From Candidatus Zixiibacteriota bacterium (GTDB lineage: Bacteria > Zixibacteria > MSB-5A5 > SM1-73), in NCBI GenBank assembly GCA_020341875.1, contig CP070839.1:1811935-1826021 (forward strand): a stretch of 14,087 nucleotides of DNA, in the 5' to 3' direction. Of the stretch, positions 1 to 7,446 are shown piece by piece (the stretch's first letter is position 1; each line of letters opens with the position of its first letter). Below the pieces are notes generated by a model, which saw only the letters and a program-made list of their open reading frames with translations, ran no database searches and was not told where the DNA came from. A program made the translations under genes and the position numbers.

Positions 1-308
1 AACCGGTAACGCTCCCTCCGTAGAGGATGATAGAGAGAGGTGACCTCTTCCGGAATGAAATCCCAATAATTCCATTCCCGCTTTCCGTGGTAGACTATCC
101 AGTCGAAATTCGCCCCGAACTCTATGTCTTCCCCGGGATAGCTTTTCAAATCGACCCGCAGTTTGTTGGAATGAAGTTGATAGTAGTTGTCATCCAGATG
201 TATCAGGTTGAATTGCGGTTCGAAATACCCGAATATGTCCAGGTCCTGAGCGTCCGCTGGGGGAACCAGCAAGAAAGAAAGAACGATTGCGCAGAGGAGC
301 TTTTTCAT
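1..308 (-). CDS. probable outer-membrane beta-barrel protein (5' part only)
   Basis: The gene begins at the ATG at 308 (minus strand) and runs off the left edge, so only the first 102 codons are visible. It opens with a signal peptide (MKKLLCAIVLSFLLVPPADA, probable cleavage before QD). The mature part alternates aromatic and polar residues (FGYFEPQFNLI, NKLRVDLKSY, EFGANFDWIVYHG), as in strands of outer-membrane barrels or porin-like proteins. The start overlaps the stop of the upstream LolA-like gene by an ATGA, so the two are translationally coupled. An AGGGGA about 9 bases before the ATG can act as ribosome binding site. In many genomes LolA-like proteins of this type neighbour a barrel or an RND/MMPL exporter, which fits an envelope-export role. 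The exact family cannot be named from this fragment. Confidence 0.75.
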   Translation of the reverse strand, partial: MKKLLCAIVLSFLLVPPADAQDLDIFGYFEPQFNLIHLDDNYYQLHSNKLRVDLKSYPGEDIEFGANFDWIVYHGKREWNYWDFIPEEVTSLYHPLRRERYR

Positions 309-1081
309 TTCTTCATTCCCCTTTCGGTGAAAAGATCATCCTCCAAGTCCACCTTGTAGGTCACCTCCACCATCTCCATGCCGGTTTCGGTCCGGTCCAG
401 TTTGTTATGCATCACAACCTGCATGGGTGTGGGAATGCCGTCGATGATCTTTATGTCGCCACAGACCAGTTCTTTCTCCAACAGGGTGGAATCGTCATCG
501 TGGTAGTAGTCTATGACCAGCGGAATGAAGTTCTCCTTATCCACCCACATCACCAGTCTCGAGTAGCCGGAGGTGCTTTTGGGCTTGCGTGTCAGTTCGA
601 GTTCGTAGCAGAGCTTCCCCGACTTTTTCTCTTCCCCCAGAAGACGGGAGTCGAACTCATCGATGAAGGCATCCCCTGCTCCCATGTCCTCGTAAGAGAA
701 GTCGCTCCCCTCCATCTTCTGTTTCTTGGCGTGCGTGGCCAGCTTCCTCACCCTGCGCGTGCGGGGGAAGTAGACCCAGATGTCGTCGGCGTTGTTCAGC
801 ATCAGAATCGCCTGTCCTTTGACCCGGCTGGGCTCCAGGTACTTCATTAACGTCTTCTCGCCGTGATTCTTGGCATAGGCGAGATAAAGAAAGGTACGGG
901 TCTTCTTGGAGGTGGTCATTATGGTCATTTTCATCTTGCCCTGGGATTGCGCCGGATTCATGGTCTGAGTCACCTTATGGATGATGGAATCCGCAGTGAT
1001 TGTCCCGCTCTGGGCGGACGCGCCTGTCGCGCATAAGCATGCAATCAGAAGAGCGAAAATGACATATCCTTTGGTATTCAT
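305..1081 (-). CDS. outer membrane lipoprotein-sorting protein (LolA-like family)
   Basis: This 258-residue exported protein has a signal peptide (residues 1-23, ending ATGASA before QSG). The body matches the LolA-like 'outer membrane lipoprotein-sorting' family, recognised from a short helical start (DSIIHKVTQTMNP), a strand segment MKMTIMTTSKKTRTF, the motif DDIWVYFPRTRRVRKL near residues 105-120, a GSDFSYEDM block and a C-terminal series of beta strands. Such proteins are periplasmic and thought to carry lipids or lipoproteins, commonly beside RND/MMPL exporters. That context cannot be checked here because the window ends. An ATG at 1096 is in frame, but the GGAGG at 1090-1094 lies between it and the ATG at 1081, and the signal peptide begins at 1081, so 1081 is the better start. 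The stop overlaps the next gene (ATGA). Confidence 0.85.
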   Translation of the reverse strand: MNTKGYVIFALLIACLCATGASAQSGTITADSIIHKVTQTMNPAQSQGKMKMTIMTTSKKTRTFLYLAYAKNHGEKTLMKYLEPSRVKGQAILMLNNADDIWVYFPRTRRVRKLATHAKKQKMEGSDFSYEDMGAGDAFIDEFDSRLLGEEKKSGKLCYELELTRKPKSTSGYSRLVMWVDKENFIPLVIDYYHDDDSTLLEKELVCGDIKIIDGIPTPMQVVMHNKLDRTETGMEMVEVTYKVDLEDDLFTERGMKK

Positions 1082-1089
1082 TTTACCTT

Positions 1090-1094
1090 CCTCC
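1090..1094 (-). promoter_or_regulatory. ribosome binding site fixing the start of the LolA-like gene
   Basis: GGAGG on the minus strand ends 8 bases before the ATG at 1081. It lies downstream of the alternative ATG at 1096 and therefore excludes it as the main start. Confidence 0.75.
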
Positions 1095-1096
1095 AT

Positions 1097-1412
1097 ATAA
1101 TAATACTTCTCTCGCTGATCTGGTTGTTTCAGCTTTCAACCTTACGATCTCGTTTCCTGAGTATCAGGTAAAAAAGTCGATTTGTCAACACTTATACAGC
1201 GTTTCCCTTTGACAAGCCGCCGTCCGGAAAGCAGACCAACTACGGCAATTAGATTTGTGTTGCCTTTTACTGGAGAGCGTATTAACTTAGTAGTGAGCGA
1301 ACCGGTCTATCCTTTTTGGTCGCCGTCTTGAAGCGGATTCGGTTTCGCGTAAAGGAGGGGCCTCTGGTGGGATGCCAAGAGAAGAAAACTGAGAAGAGAT
1401 AAGGAGGTCAGC
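1097..1412. other. divergent intergenic region
   Basis: This 316-base gap separates the minus-strand envelope operon from the plus-strand yebC-ruv cluster. It holds the minus-strand promoter described separately. On the plus strand I see only weak promoter-like hexamers (for example TATTAA at 1280-1285 without a good -35), so the yebC promoter cannot be placed. An SD-like AAAGGAGGGG near 1351 precedes a tiny 11-codon open frame (GTG GGA TGC …) that ends just before the yebC ribosome binding site. I do not call it a gene. Confidence 0.5.
1160..1188 (-). promoter_or_regulatory. sigma-70-type promoter for the LolA-like / barrel operon
   Basis: On the minus strand a perfect TTGACA (1188-1183) is followed by a 17-base spacer and GATACT (1165-1160), four of six matches to TATAAT. 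Transcription would start near 1153, giving a leader of about 70 bases before the ATG at 1081. No other gene lies downstream in this direction. Confidence 0.6.
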
Positions 1413-2162
1413 ATGTCCGGACACTCCAAATGGAGCACGATCAAACGCAAAAAAGGCAAGGCAGACGCGGCGCGGGGAAAGATGTTCACCAAGCTGATCA
1501 AGGAGCTTACCGTGGCCGCGAGAGAAGGAGGAGGTGATCGCGACGCCAATGCCCGCCTCAGAAGTGCCGTCCAGGCCGCCAAGGCGGCAAACATGCCCGC
1601 GGCGAACATCGACAAGGCCATAAAGAAGGGAACCGGCGAACTTCCCGGTGTATCCTACGACCAGGTTAGTTACGAGGGTTACGGTCCCGGTGGCGTGGCG
1701 GTGCTGGTGGAGACCTTGACCGACAACAAGAACCGCGCCGTCTCCGATGTCAGGAACATCTTCGCCAGACACGGGGGGAACCTGGGAGAGGTGGGATGCG
1801 TGGGATGGATGTTCGAGAGGAGAGGCGTCATTCAGGTGGACAGGGGAAAGGTGGACGAAGATCAACTGTTGGAGATAGCGCTGGAGGCCGGCGCTTCCGA
1901 CATGTCGTCCGAGGAAGACTACTTCGAGGTGGTGACCCCCTTCGAGAAATTCGATGCAGTCAGAAAGGCATTGGATGGAAAGAACATACCCATGAACCAG
2001 GCGGAATTGACCATGATCCCCCAGACCACCATCAAACTGGAGGGCAGACAGGCAGAGCAGATGCTCAAACTGATGGAGGATCTGGAGGATCACGACGACG
2101 TGCAACAGGTGTACGCCAACTTCGACATCGCCATCGAGATAATGGAGAAGATGAGCGCGTGA
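1413..2162 (+). CDS. yebC: YebC/PmpR (TACO1) family protein
   Basis: This 249-residue protein starts with the hallmark [31 protein letters not shown] and carries the family signature around residues 87-110 ([19 protein letters not shown], then RN). Its length is normal for the family. YebC proteins were first described as transcriptional regulators and are now also linked to translation, where they help ribosomes through proline-rich stretches. Which role applies here cannot be read from sequence. The start is firm: AAGGAGG lies 6 bases upstream of the ATG. It is the first gene of a yebC-ruvC-ruvA-ruvB series, an order also seen in other bacteria, and ruvC follows after 35 bases. Confidence 0.95.
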   Translation: MSGHSKWSTIKRKKGKADAARGKMFTKLIKELTVAAREGGGDRDANARLRSAVQAAKAANMPAANIDKAIKKGTGELPGVSYDQVSYEGYGPGGVAVLVETLTDNKNRAVSDVRNIFARHGGNLGEVGCVGWMFERRGVIQVDRGKVDEDQLLEIALEAGASDMSSEEDYFEVVTPFEKFDAVRKALDGKNIPMNQAELTMIPQTTIKLEGRQAEQMLKLMEDLEDHDDVQQVYANFDIAIEIMEKMSA

Positions 2163-2197
2163 TCCGTCTACTGGTCACGGTTAACCGTTAACAGAAA

Positions 2198-2722
2198 ATG
2201 CAGAGCGAAAGCGGAGTGGTAATATTGGGGGTGGATCCGGGCAGCAATGTCACCGGTTACGGAATAATAAATTCCAACGGCGAGGAAAACACCCTGATAG
2301 AGAGCGGAGTCATTGAGCCCGACAGTCACACCGCACTCCCGGAAAGGCTGAGGGAGATATTCGAAGGATTGGTTAAGGTGATAGAGGATCATCGTCCCCG
2401 GCAGTTTGCCATCGAACAGGCTTTCTACAGTAAGAATGCAAAGTCGGCATTGATAATGGGGCAGGCACGGGGAGTGGCAATTCTGGCTGCTTCCAAATCC
2501 GGCATCCCCATAGGTGAATATTCCCCCAAGGAGGTCAAGTGCGCCATCGTGGGTACCGGAAATGCATCCAAGTCCCAGGTGCAGTTCATGGTGAAAAAGC
2601 TCCTAAGATTGAAGGAGCCCCCCGAGCCCTTGGATGCCTCTGACGCTCTGGCCGTAGCCCTGTGCCATGCTCAGAGGGCAAGACGAGACCTGCTGCTATC
2701 CGGCAGAGCATCTGAGAGGTAA
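2198..2722 (+). CDS. ruvC: crossover junction endodeoxyribonuclease RuvC
   Basis: RuvC cuts Holliday junctions that RuvAB has migrated. The RNase H-like fold is recognised from ILGVDPGSNVTGYG (residues 9-22), FAIEQAFY (70-77), the QARGVAI block (89-95) and DASDALAVALCHA (146-158). The four catalytic acids are present as D13, E73, D146 and D149 and correspond to D7, E66, D138 and D141 of E. coli RuvC. At 174 residues the length is typical. The start is uncertain: the ATG at 2198 has no clear SD, and the GTG at 2216 would give a more usual N-terminus (VVILGVDPG) but also has only a weak site. A 12-base palindrome (ACGGTTAACCGT, 2177-2188) lies in the gap after yebC. Confidence 0.95.
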   Translation: MQSESGVVILGVDPGSNVTGYGIINSNGEENTLIESGVIEPDSHTALPERLREIFEGLVKVIEDHRPRQFAIEQAFYSKNAKSALIMGQARGVAILAASKSGIPIGEYSPKEVKCAIVGTGNASKSQVQFMVKKLLRLKEPPEPLDASDALAVALCHAQRARRDLLLSGRASER

Positions 2723-2748
2723 CATCTCGAAAGATTGAGGGCAGTACT

Positions 2749-3351
2749 TTGATTGCATACCTGGAAGGAAAACTGGTCGAGAAGAATCCCACTCTGCTGA
2801 TCTTAGAGGTTAACGGGGTGGGTTACTGTGTCAATATCCCGGTCTCCACCTACAGCAATCTGGGTGAGATCGGACAGATGGTCAAGGTCTTGACTTATCA
2901 GCAGGTGCGTGAAGATGAGTTGAAGCTTTTTGGATTCTCCACCCGGCCGGAGAAAGAGCTTTTCGGTCTGCTGATCTCGGTCAACGGCGTGGGGCCTAAG
3001 GTAGCTCTGAGCATCCTCTCCTGCATCCCCGTGGGGGAGTTTCAGAGATCGGTTCTCCAGGAGGATCTGGATGCCTTGACCTCCATATCCGGGATCGGCA
3101 AGAAGACTGCCCAAAGGCTCATAGTCGAGTTGAAGGAGAAACTGGGCAAGGTGGACTTAGGCGAGAGAAAGGACTTAAGGGAGGAAGAGGCGATATTGAC
3201 TCCAGCAGTGGACGAGGCGGCATTGGCCCTGATGTCACTGGGCTACACCAAAGTCGATGCGAGGAAGGCCTTGGATAAGGTGACTGACCAGGCGAAGGAA
3301 GCTCTGCCTGTGGAGGAGTTAATAAAAAGAGTGCTGAAATATACCAAGTGA
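2749..3351 (+). CDS. ruvA: Holliday junction branch migration complex subunit RuvA
   Basis: RuvA is the tetrameric DNA-binding subunit that holds the four-way junction and loads the RuvB motor. The sequence shows the N-terminal OB-fold (MIAYLEGKLVEKNPTLLILE, residues 1-62), two helix-hairpin-helix motifs (LISVNGVGPKVALSIL near 76-91 and LTSISGIGKKTAQRLI near 110-125), and the C-terminal RuvB-contacting domain (DEAALALMSLGYTKVDARKAL). Its 200 residues are standard. The start codon is TTG: a GAGGG lies about 7-8 bases upstream and the family always begins MI(A/G)xLxG at this point. It follows ruvC after 26 bases. Confidence 0.96.
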   Translation: MIAYLEGKLVEKNPTLLILEVNGVGYCVNIPVSTYSNLGEIGQMVKVLTYQQVREDELKLFGFSTRPEKELFGLLISVNGVGPKVALSILSCIPVGEFQRSVLQEDLDALTSISGIGKKTAQRLIVELKEKLGKVDLGERKDLREEEAILTPAVDEAALALMSLGYTKVDARKALDKVTDQAKEALPVEELIKRVLKYTK

Positions 3352-3448
3352 AGGGGAATGATGAGCCGATGTTTTTTTTGATTTATGCTTCATTTGATCA
3401 AAAGAAATTGTCGGAGAGAAAAGCTCCAACGTAGTTGGATTGACAAAC
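3352..3448 (+). other. ruvA-ruvB spacer with small hairpin
   Basis: The gap between ruvA and ruvB is about 100 bases, much longer than other gaps in the cluster. It contains a run of eight T (after position 3370) and a perfect hairpin TCCAAC-GTA-GTTGGA (3425-3439) shortly before the ruvB ribosome binding site. A TTGACA at 3440-3445 is too close to the start codon to be a useful -35. The hairpin could influence ruvB translation, but nothing here proves a function. Confidence 0.35.
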
Positions 3449-3455
3449 GGAGAGG
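3449..3455 (+). promoter_or_regulatory. ribosome binding site deciding the ruvB start
   Basis: GGAGAGG directly abuts a TTG at 3456 but stands 6 bases before a second in-frame TTG at 3462. The second is correctly spaced and is the more likely start. Confidence 0.6.
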
Positions 3456-3461
3456 TTGACG

Positions 3462-4481
3462 TTGCCACAGAGGATCACGGTTCCGGACAGACTGGAAGAT
3501 GAATTCGAATATGATGTCAGCTTAAGACCCACGCAATTCGACGAATTCGTGGGCCAGGAGAAGATCAAGGAAAACTTGAGCATCTTCATCCAGGCGGCAA
3601 AGAAAAGGGGAGAGCCGCTGGATCACGTTCTGTTCTATGGTCCGCCGGGACTGGGAAAGACTACCCTGGCGCACATAATCGCCCGGGAGATGGAGGCGAA
3701 CATAAAGCCCACTTCTGGGCCGGTGCTGGATAGGCCGGCTGATTTGGCAGGGCTTTTGACAAATATGGGCCAGAAAGAGGTTCTGTTTGTCGACGAGATT
3801 CACAGAATCAACCACGTGGTGGAGGAGTATCTCTATCCCGCCATGGAGGATTTCAAGATAGACATAATGATCGAGAAGGGGCCCTCTGCCCGGTCGGTGA
3901 AGATAGACCTCCAGCCTTTCACCCTGGTAGGGGCTACCACCAGGGCAGGTCTTCTTACGTCGCCTCTGCGAGCGAGATTTGGAGTGGTGGGGAGGCTGGA
4001 TTTCTATCAGCCGGAAGACCTGTATAAGATCGTCTTAAGATCGGCCAAGATATTGGAGGTCAGCATCGACAAGGAGGGCGCCCTCGAGATCGCCAACAGA
4101 TCCAGGGGTACGCCCCGGGTGGCCAACCGAATCCTTCGCCGGGTGAGAGACTATGCCCAGGTCAAGGCCAAAGGGAAGATAGATCGGCAGGTCGCTTCTG
4201 ATGCCCTGCGGATGCTGGACGTGGACGAGCTGGGCTTAGATGAGATGGACAAGAAAATAATGGAGGTAATCATCCATAAATTCAAGGGCGGCCCGGTGGG
4301 GATAAATACCCTGGCGGTAGCCGTGGGTGAGGAGGGCGAAACCATCGAGGAGATATATGAGCCGTTCTTAATCCAGGAAGGGCTTTTGAACCGTACCCCG
4401 CGGGGCAGAACCGCCACCGATCTGGCCTATGAGCATTTAGGAATCACCAAGAAGAAGGGAGCGCAGGAGAGGTTGCTCTAG
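3462..4481 (+). CDS. ruvB: Holliday junction branch migration DNA helicase RuvB
   Basis: RuvB is the AAA+ ring motor that drives branch migration together with RuvA. Numbered from the first possible TTG at 3456, Walker A is GPPGLGKT (62-69), Walker B is LFVDEIH (D113, E114), and sensor 1 is in GATTRAG, followed by the SPLRARFG arginine-finger segment. The C-terminal winged helix contains [16 protein letters not shown] and ends with the family's [17 protein letters not shown]. Length (339-341 residues) is normal. Both candidate starts are TTG; 3462 has the better SD spacing. The gene ends the ruv cluster, and the next gene is 199 bases away across a repeat. Confidence 0.96.
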   Translation: MPQRITVPDRLEDEFEYDVSLRPTQFDEFVGQEKIKENLSIFIQAAKKRGEPLDHVLFYGPPGLGKTTLAHIIAREMEANIKPTSGPVLDRPADLAGLLTNMGQKEVLFVDEIHRINHVVEEYLYPAMEDFKIDIMIEKGPSARSVKIDLQPFTLVGATTRAGLLTSPLRARFGVVGRLDFYQPEDLYKIVLRSAKILEVSIDKEGALEIANRSRGTPRVANRILRRVRDYAQVKAKGKIDRQVASDALRMLDVDELGLDEMDKKIMEVIIHKFKGGPVGINTLAVAVGEEGETIEEIYEPFLIQEGLLNRTPRGRTATDLAYEHLGITKKKGAQERLL

Positions 4482-4518
4482 ATGAAATGTTGACGTGATC
4501 TTTCAACGAGAGATGAGC

Positions 4519-4613
4519 GTAGGGGCGAACCTTCCCTTCGAATTCCTCAGGGCGGTGAGCAAAGTCGAACCGCAGGTTCGCCCGGCTGGGTGGAGCTGAA
4601 GCTCCACCCCTAC
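4519..4613. repeat. nested palindromic repeat (GTAGGGG…CCCCTAC type)
   Basis: GTAGGGG (4519-4525) pairs with CCCCTAC (4607-4613). Inside it GGGCGAACC (4523-4531) pairs with GGTTCGCCC (4575-4583), and the right part forms a perfect 10-bp hairpin GGGTGGAGCT-GA-AGCTCCACCC (4588-4609). The edges resemble the GTAGG…CCTAC hairpins near 9.8 and 11.4 kb, so this is probably a member of a dispersed palindromic family. No poly-T follows, so it is not a clear terminator. It fills most of the ruvB-queH gap (4482-4680). Confidence 0.6.
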
Positions 4614-4680
4614 CTTCTTTCCGGCGTCTCCCGAACAGAGGAAAATTAGCAGCGCTGGTCATCCGTAGGAGTAACAGTCA

Positions 4681-5238
4681 ATGAAAATCTTGCTGCATGT
4701 CTGCTGTGCCAATTGTGCCATCCATCCATTCAAAATGCTCTCACTGAATGAGCATCAGGTATTCGGGTATTGGTATAACCCCAATATCCACCCTTTCACC
4801 GAATACCAAGAAAGACTGGAAGCGCTGAAATCGCTGGAGCAGATAAAATCCCTTCCGGTCTTCTATAACGATTCGTATGACTTGGAAAAGTTCCTAAAGG
4901 TGGCAATCCTGGACGTGGAGAATCGCTGTCGATTCTGTTACACCATCAGGTTGATTAAGACGGCCAGTTTCGCCAAAGAGCAAAACTTCGACGCTTTCAC
5001 CACCACCCTTCTGATCAGCCCCCACCAGAAGCACGAGTTGATAAAACAGATTGGCGAGAAGATCGGGGGAGATCTGGGAATCAGATTCTACTACGATGAC
5101 TTCCGTCCAGGGTTTTATGAGGGAAAGAACGAGGCCAGGAGCATGGAGCTTTACAGCCAGAAATACTGCGGCTGCATCTTCAGCGAAAAGGAGCGGCATC
5201 TGAAGAAAGCATCGGCGGAGAGCCTCAAAAAAACCTGA
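4681..5238 (+). CDS. queH: epoxyqueuosine reductase QueH
   Basis: QueH (formerly DUF208) carries out the last step of queuosine synthesis, reducing epoxyqueuosine to queuosine in tRNA. It is unrelated in sequence to QueG. The 185-residue protein has the expected cysteine layout: HVCCANC (C8, C9, C12) at the N-terminus, RCRFCY (C83, C86), and YCGCIFSE (C163, C165) near the C-terminus. These ligate a [4Fe-4S] cluster and a further metal site in characterised QueH. YNPNIHPFTEYQERL and TTTLLISPHQ are further family blocks. The ATG has a GGAG 9-10 bases upstream. The preQ1-tRNA transferase gene queA lies two genes downstream, which supports the assignment. Confidence 0.93.
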   Translation: MKILLHVCCANCAIHPFKMLSLNEHQVFGYWYNPNIHPFTEYQERLEALKSLEQIKSLPVFYNDSYDLEKFLKVAILDVENRCRFCYTIRLIKTASFAKEQNFDAFTTTLLISPHQKHELIKQIGEKIGGDLGIRFYYDDFRPGFYEGKNEARSMELYSQKYCGCIFSEKERHLKKASAESLKKT

Positions 5239-5297
5239 GAACGCTGCGTCCTGCCAGCCAGGGCAAATGAGCCCCCTGGAGGCAAAACCACCGAACA

Positions 5298-5531
5298 ATG
5301 GCCACGTACGATACCTTAGCCAAGATTCTGATAGCTTTCGGAGCCGGCCTGATCTTGATGGGCCTGATTGTCCTCGTTCTGGGTAAGGCAGGCGTCCTGG
5401 GAAGACTTCCCGGAGACATCCATATCGAGAAGAAGAACGTCGAAATTCATTTCCCCGTGGTTACCTGTATCATTGCCAGCATCATCCTATCGTTTCTGCT
5501 CACGGCATTTTTCCTCTGGTTCAAGAAATGA
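5298..5531 (+). CDS. DUF2905 family small membrane protein
   Basis: This 77-residue protein has two transmembrane helices (about residues 8-29 and 53-74) joined by a short polar loop containing the family signature GRLPGDIHIEKKNVEIHFP. Function is unknown for the whole DUF2905 family. Its stop overlaps the start of queA by an ATGA, so translation of the two is coupled, and queH lies 59 bases upstream. It therefore sits inside a queuosine gene set. The GGAGG at about 5281 is rather far from the ATG (15 bases), so initiation may be weak. No in-frame alternative start is better. Confidence 0.88.
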   Translation: MATYDTLAKILIAFGAGLILMGLIVLVLGKAGVLGRLPGDIHIEKKNVEIHFPVVTCIIASIILSFLLTAFFLWFKK

Positions 5532-6571
5532 GCGTTTCGCTGAAAGACTACGACTACCCTCTTCCCAAAAGTCTGATTGCGCAATACCCGGAGGAGAGGA
5601 GGGATCATTCCCGGCTTTTGGTCCTGGACAGAAAAAGCGAAAGGATCGACCATAGGCTCTTCTATCAGGTGATTGACTATCTGGAGGAGGGCGATGGTCT
5701 GGTCATCAATCAAAGCAGGGTTTTTCCCGCCCGGGTCTTCGGGACGAACCAGAAGAACGACCGAAGGGTGGAGGTCTTCTTCTTAAAGGAGGTGGGCGAC
5801 AAGCTGTGGGAGGTTCTGGTCAAACCCTTCAAGAAGGTTCCGGAGGGCTCCCTGATCACATTTGACCAGACCGGCTTGACCTGTGAGATACTGGAGCGTA
5901 CCGAGTCGGGAAGCCGACTGGCAAAGGTCAATTTCAACGGAGACCTCTTTGAGGTTCTGGAGAAAATTGGAAAGGTGCCGCTCCCCCCGTATATAAAGAG
6001 AGAACCGGAAGCAGGTGACAAGAATACCTACCAGACTGTCTACGCCAGGGAGACCGGGGCGGTGGCGGCTCCGACGGCAGGGCTTCACTTCACCCCGGAG
6101 CTGCTGGAAAAGATCGAAAGGAAGGGTGTGGAGAGAATCGCCATAACCCTGCACGTGGGCTGGGACAGCTTCAGGCCGGTGCGGGTGGAGCATCCGGAAG
6201 AGCACACCCTGGCATCTGAGCATTTTAAGATCGATCCGCGCTCGGCCGAGAGGATCAACCGGATCAAAAGATACCGAAAGAGAATTGTGGCGGTGGGAAC
6301 CACTACGGTTAGAGCTTTGGAGACCGCAGCGGAGCACTCCGATGGCGGGGAGATGAAACCACAATCGGGCTGGACCAAGAAGTTCATCTATCCCCCTTTC
6401 AAGTTCAAGGTGGTCGATTCCCTCATCACCAATTTTCATCTTCCCCGGTCGACTTTGCTTCTTTTGGTCTCTGCCCTTGCCTCGAGAGAGTTGATTTTCA
6501 AAGCCTACCAGGAGGCGGTTGAGAAAAAGTATCGGTTTTACAGCTATGGGGATGCGATGTTGATAATCTGA
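5528..6571 (+). CDS. queA: S-adenosylmethionine:tRNA ribosyltransferase-isomerase QueA
   Basis: QueA transfers and isomerises the ribosyl part of S-adenosylmethionine onto 7-aminomethyl-7-deazaguanine in tRNA, producing epoxyqueuosine, the substrate of QueH. The 347-residue protein shows the conserved start LKDYDYPLPKSLIAQYPEE, then DHSRLLVLDR, the block AAPTAGLHFT (residues 180-189), VGWDSFRPV, VGTTTVRALE (256-265) and TNFHLPRSTLLLLVSA near the C-terminus. Length is normal. The start codon overlaps the stop of the DUF2905 gene (ATGA). A palindromic repeat begins within 15 bases of the stop. Confidence 0.96.
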   Translation: MSVSLKDYDYPLPKSLIAQYPEERRDHSRLLVLDRKSERIDHRLFYQVIDYLEEGDGLVINQSRVFPARVFGTNQKNDRRVEVFFLKEVGDKLWEVLVKPFKKVPEGSLITFDQTGLTCEILERTESGSRLAKVNFNGDLFEVLEKIGKVPLPPYIKREPEAGDKNTYQTVYARETGAVAAPTAGLHFTPELLEKIERKGVERIAITLHVGWDSFRPVRVEHPEEHTLASEHFKIDPRSAERINRIKRYRKRIVAVGTTTVRALETAAEHSDGGEMKPQSGWTKKFIYPPFKFKVVDSLITNFHLPRSTLLLLVSALASRELIFKAYQEAVEKKYRFYSYGDAMLII

Positions 6572-6580
6572 GGATACTGT

Positions 6581-6650
6581 CAACGGCATGAACCGTACGG
6601 TTCATGCCCACGGATTAAACGCCCAGACGGGCGTCCGTATGGACGGATGA
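6581..6650. repeat. palindromic intergenic repeat, family 2, copy 1
   Basis: The core is a perfect 24-base palindrome at 6585-6608 (half-site GGCATGAACCGT). It is followed by ACGGATTAAACGCCCAGACG and a second small inverted repeat (CGTCC-GTAT-GGACG). A second copy at 8604-8705 shares the preceding GTCAACGG, the palindrome and the following segment. A C-G pair in the stem of this copy is replaced by T-A in the other, so pairing is kept. Confidence 0.75.
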
Positions 6651-6671
6651 AGTCGGAGAAGGACTTGTAGC

Positions 6672-6707
6672 GGTCGGATTTCCAGCAGATCCACAGGACA
6701 TCCGACC
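6672..6707 (+). other. stem-loop upstream of ispD
   Basis: GGTCGGAT (6672-6679) and ATCCGACC (6700-6707) form a perfect 8-bp stem with a 20-base loop, ending 11 bases before the ispD ribosome binding site. It may be a leader structure or a repeat remnant; there is no T-run. Confidence 0.35.
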
Positions 6708-6717
6708 CGGATAACTC

Positions 6718-6723
6718 GGAGGT
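6718..6723 (+). promoter_or_regulatory. ribosome binding site deciding the ispD start
   Basis: GGAGGT overlaps the in-frame GTG at 6722 and so cannot serve it, but it is correctly placed for the TTG at 6728. Confidence 0.65.
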
Positions 6724-6727
6724 GGAC

Positions 6728-7417
6728 TTGACTGCGGTTGCGGTCATTGTTGCAGGCGGACAGGGGACCAGGATCGAGGGGAAGTTGCCCAAACAGTTTC
6801 TGAACCTGGGAGACAGGCCCATCCTGGCGCACTGCGTGCAGAGATTCGAATCGTGCGAGACGGTCGACCAGATCGTTCTGGTCGTGCCGGAGGATTACCT
6901 GGGGTACTGCTCGCAAACCATCGTGGATCAATACGATTTCAAAAAAGTGAAGAAGATCGTCTGCGGAGGCAGGGAAAGACAGGACTCGGTCTACCTCGGC
7001 CTGAAGGCGTGTCCCAGGAACACCAGGGTGGTGGCGATCCACGATGGGGTCAGGCCCTTTGTCTCCCCGCGAAAGATCTCGGAGTCGATCGGGCGGTGTG
7101 AGGAAAAGAAGGCGGTGATCCTGGCCGTTCCCGCAAAAGATACGGTGAAGAGGGTCGAGGGAGGTTCGGTGGTGACTACGCTGGACCGCACGAAGCTGTG
7201 GCTGGTGCAGACACCCCAGGTTTTCGAATACTCGTTCATCTTGGATGCATACGAGAAAGCAATTGAGGACGGCTTCGCAGGGACGGATGACGCCATGCTC
7301 ATCGAAAGATTGGGACACCAGGTCACGGTAGTTGAAGGGGAATACCAGAACATAAAGATAACCACGGCCGAAGATCTGGCGATGGCTGAGAGGCTCATTC
7401 GGAAGCAACATAAATAA
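6728..7417 (+). CDS. ispD: 2-C-methyl-D-erythritol 4-phosphate cytidylyltransferase
   Basis: IspD joins CTP to methylerythritol 4-phosphate, the third step of the MEP isoprenoid pathway. The 229-residue protein begins with the nucleotide-binding loop VAGGQGTRIEGKLPKQF, which contains the conserved Gly-rich segment, R15 and K22 (numbered from the TTG). It continues with DGVRPFVSP, VPAKDTVK, TPQVFEYS, TDDAMLIERLG and the C-terminal NIKITTAEDLAMAERL. Start: a GTG at 6722 is in frame, but the GGAGGT at 6718 overlaps it, so the TTG at 6728 is preferred. ispF follows after 29 bases, the usual partner order. Confidence 0.95.
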   Translation: MTAVAVIVAGGQGTRIEGKLPKQFLNLGDRPILAHCVQRFESCETVDQIVLVVPEDYLGYCSQTIVDQYDFKKVKKIVCGGRERQDSVYLGLKACPRNTRVVAIHDGVRPFVSPRKISESIGRCEEKKAVILAVPAKDTVKRVEGGSVVTTLDRTKLWLVQTPQVFEYSFILDAYEKAIEDGFAGTDDAMLIERLGHQVTVVEGEYQNIKITTAEDLAMAERLIRKQHK

Positions 7418-7446
7418 AGCATGTCAGCGGTCAGGAGCAAGAAAAG

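Noticed and set aside
1209..1237. Plus-strand TTGACA at 1209 as a yebC promoter
   Set aside because: No acceptable -10 hexamer lies 16-18 bases downstream.
1357..1402. Possible leader peptide (about 11 codons) before yebC
   Set aside because: Too short and without a regulatory residue pattern or attenuator hairpin; SD-like purine runs are common here.
1287..2105. 272-codon open frame on the minus strand
   Set aside because: It lies antisense to yebC, has no ribosome binding site or family features, and is explained by the codon bias of the real gene on the other strand.
6602..7411. 269-codon open frame on the minus strand
   Set aside because: Antisense to ispD with a low-complexity, histidine/arginine-rich product and no start signal; ispD is certain.
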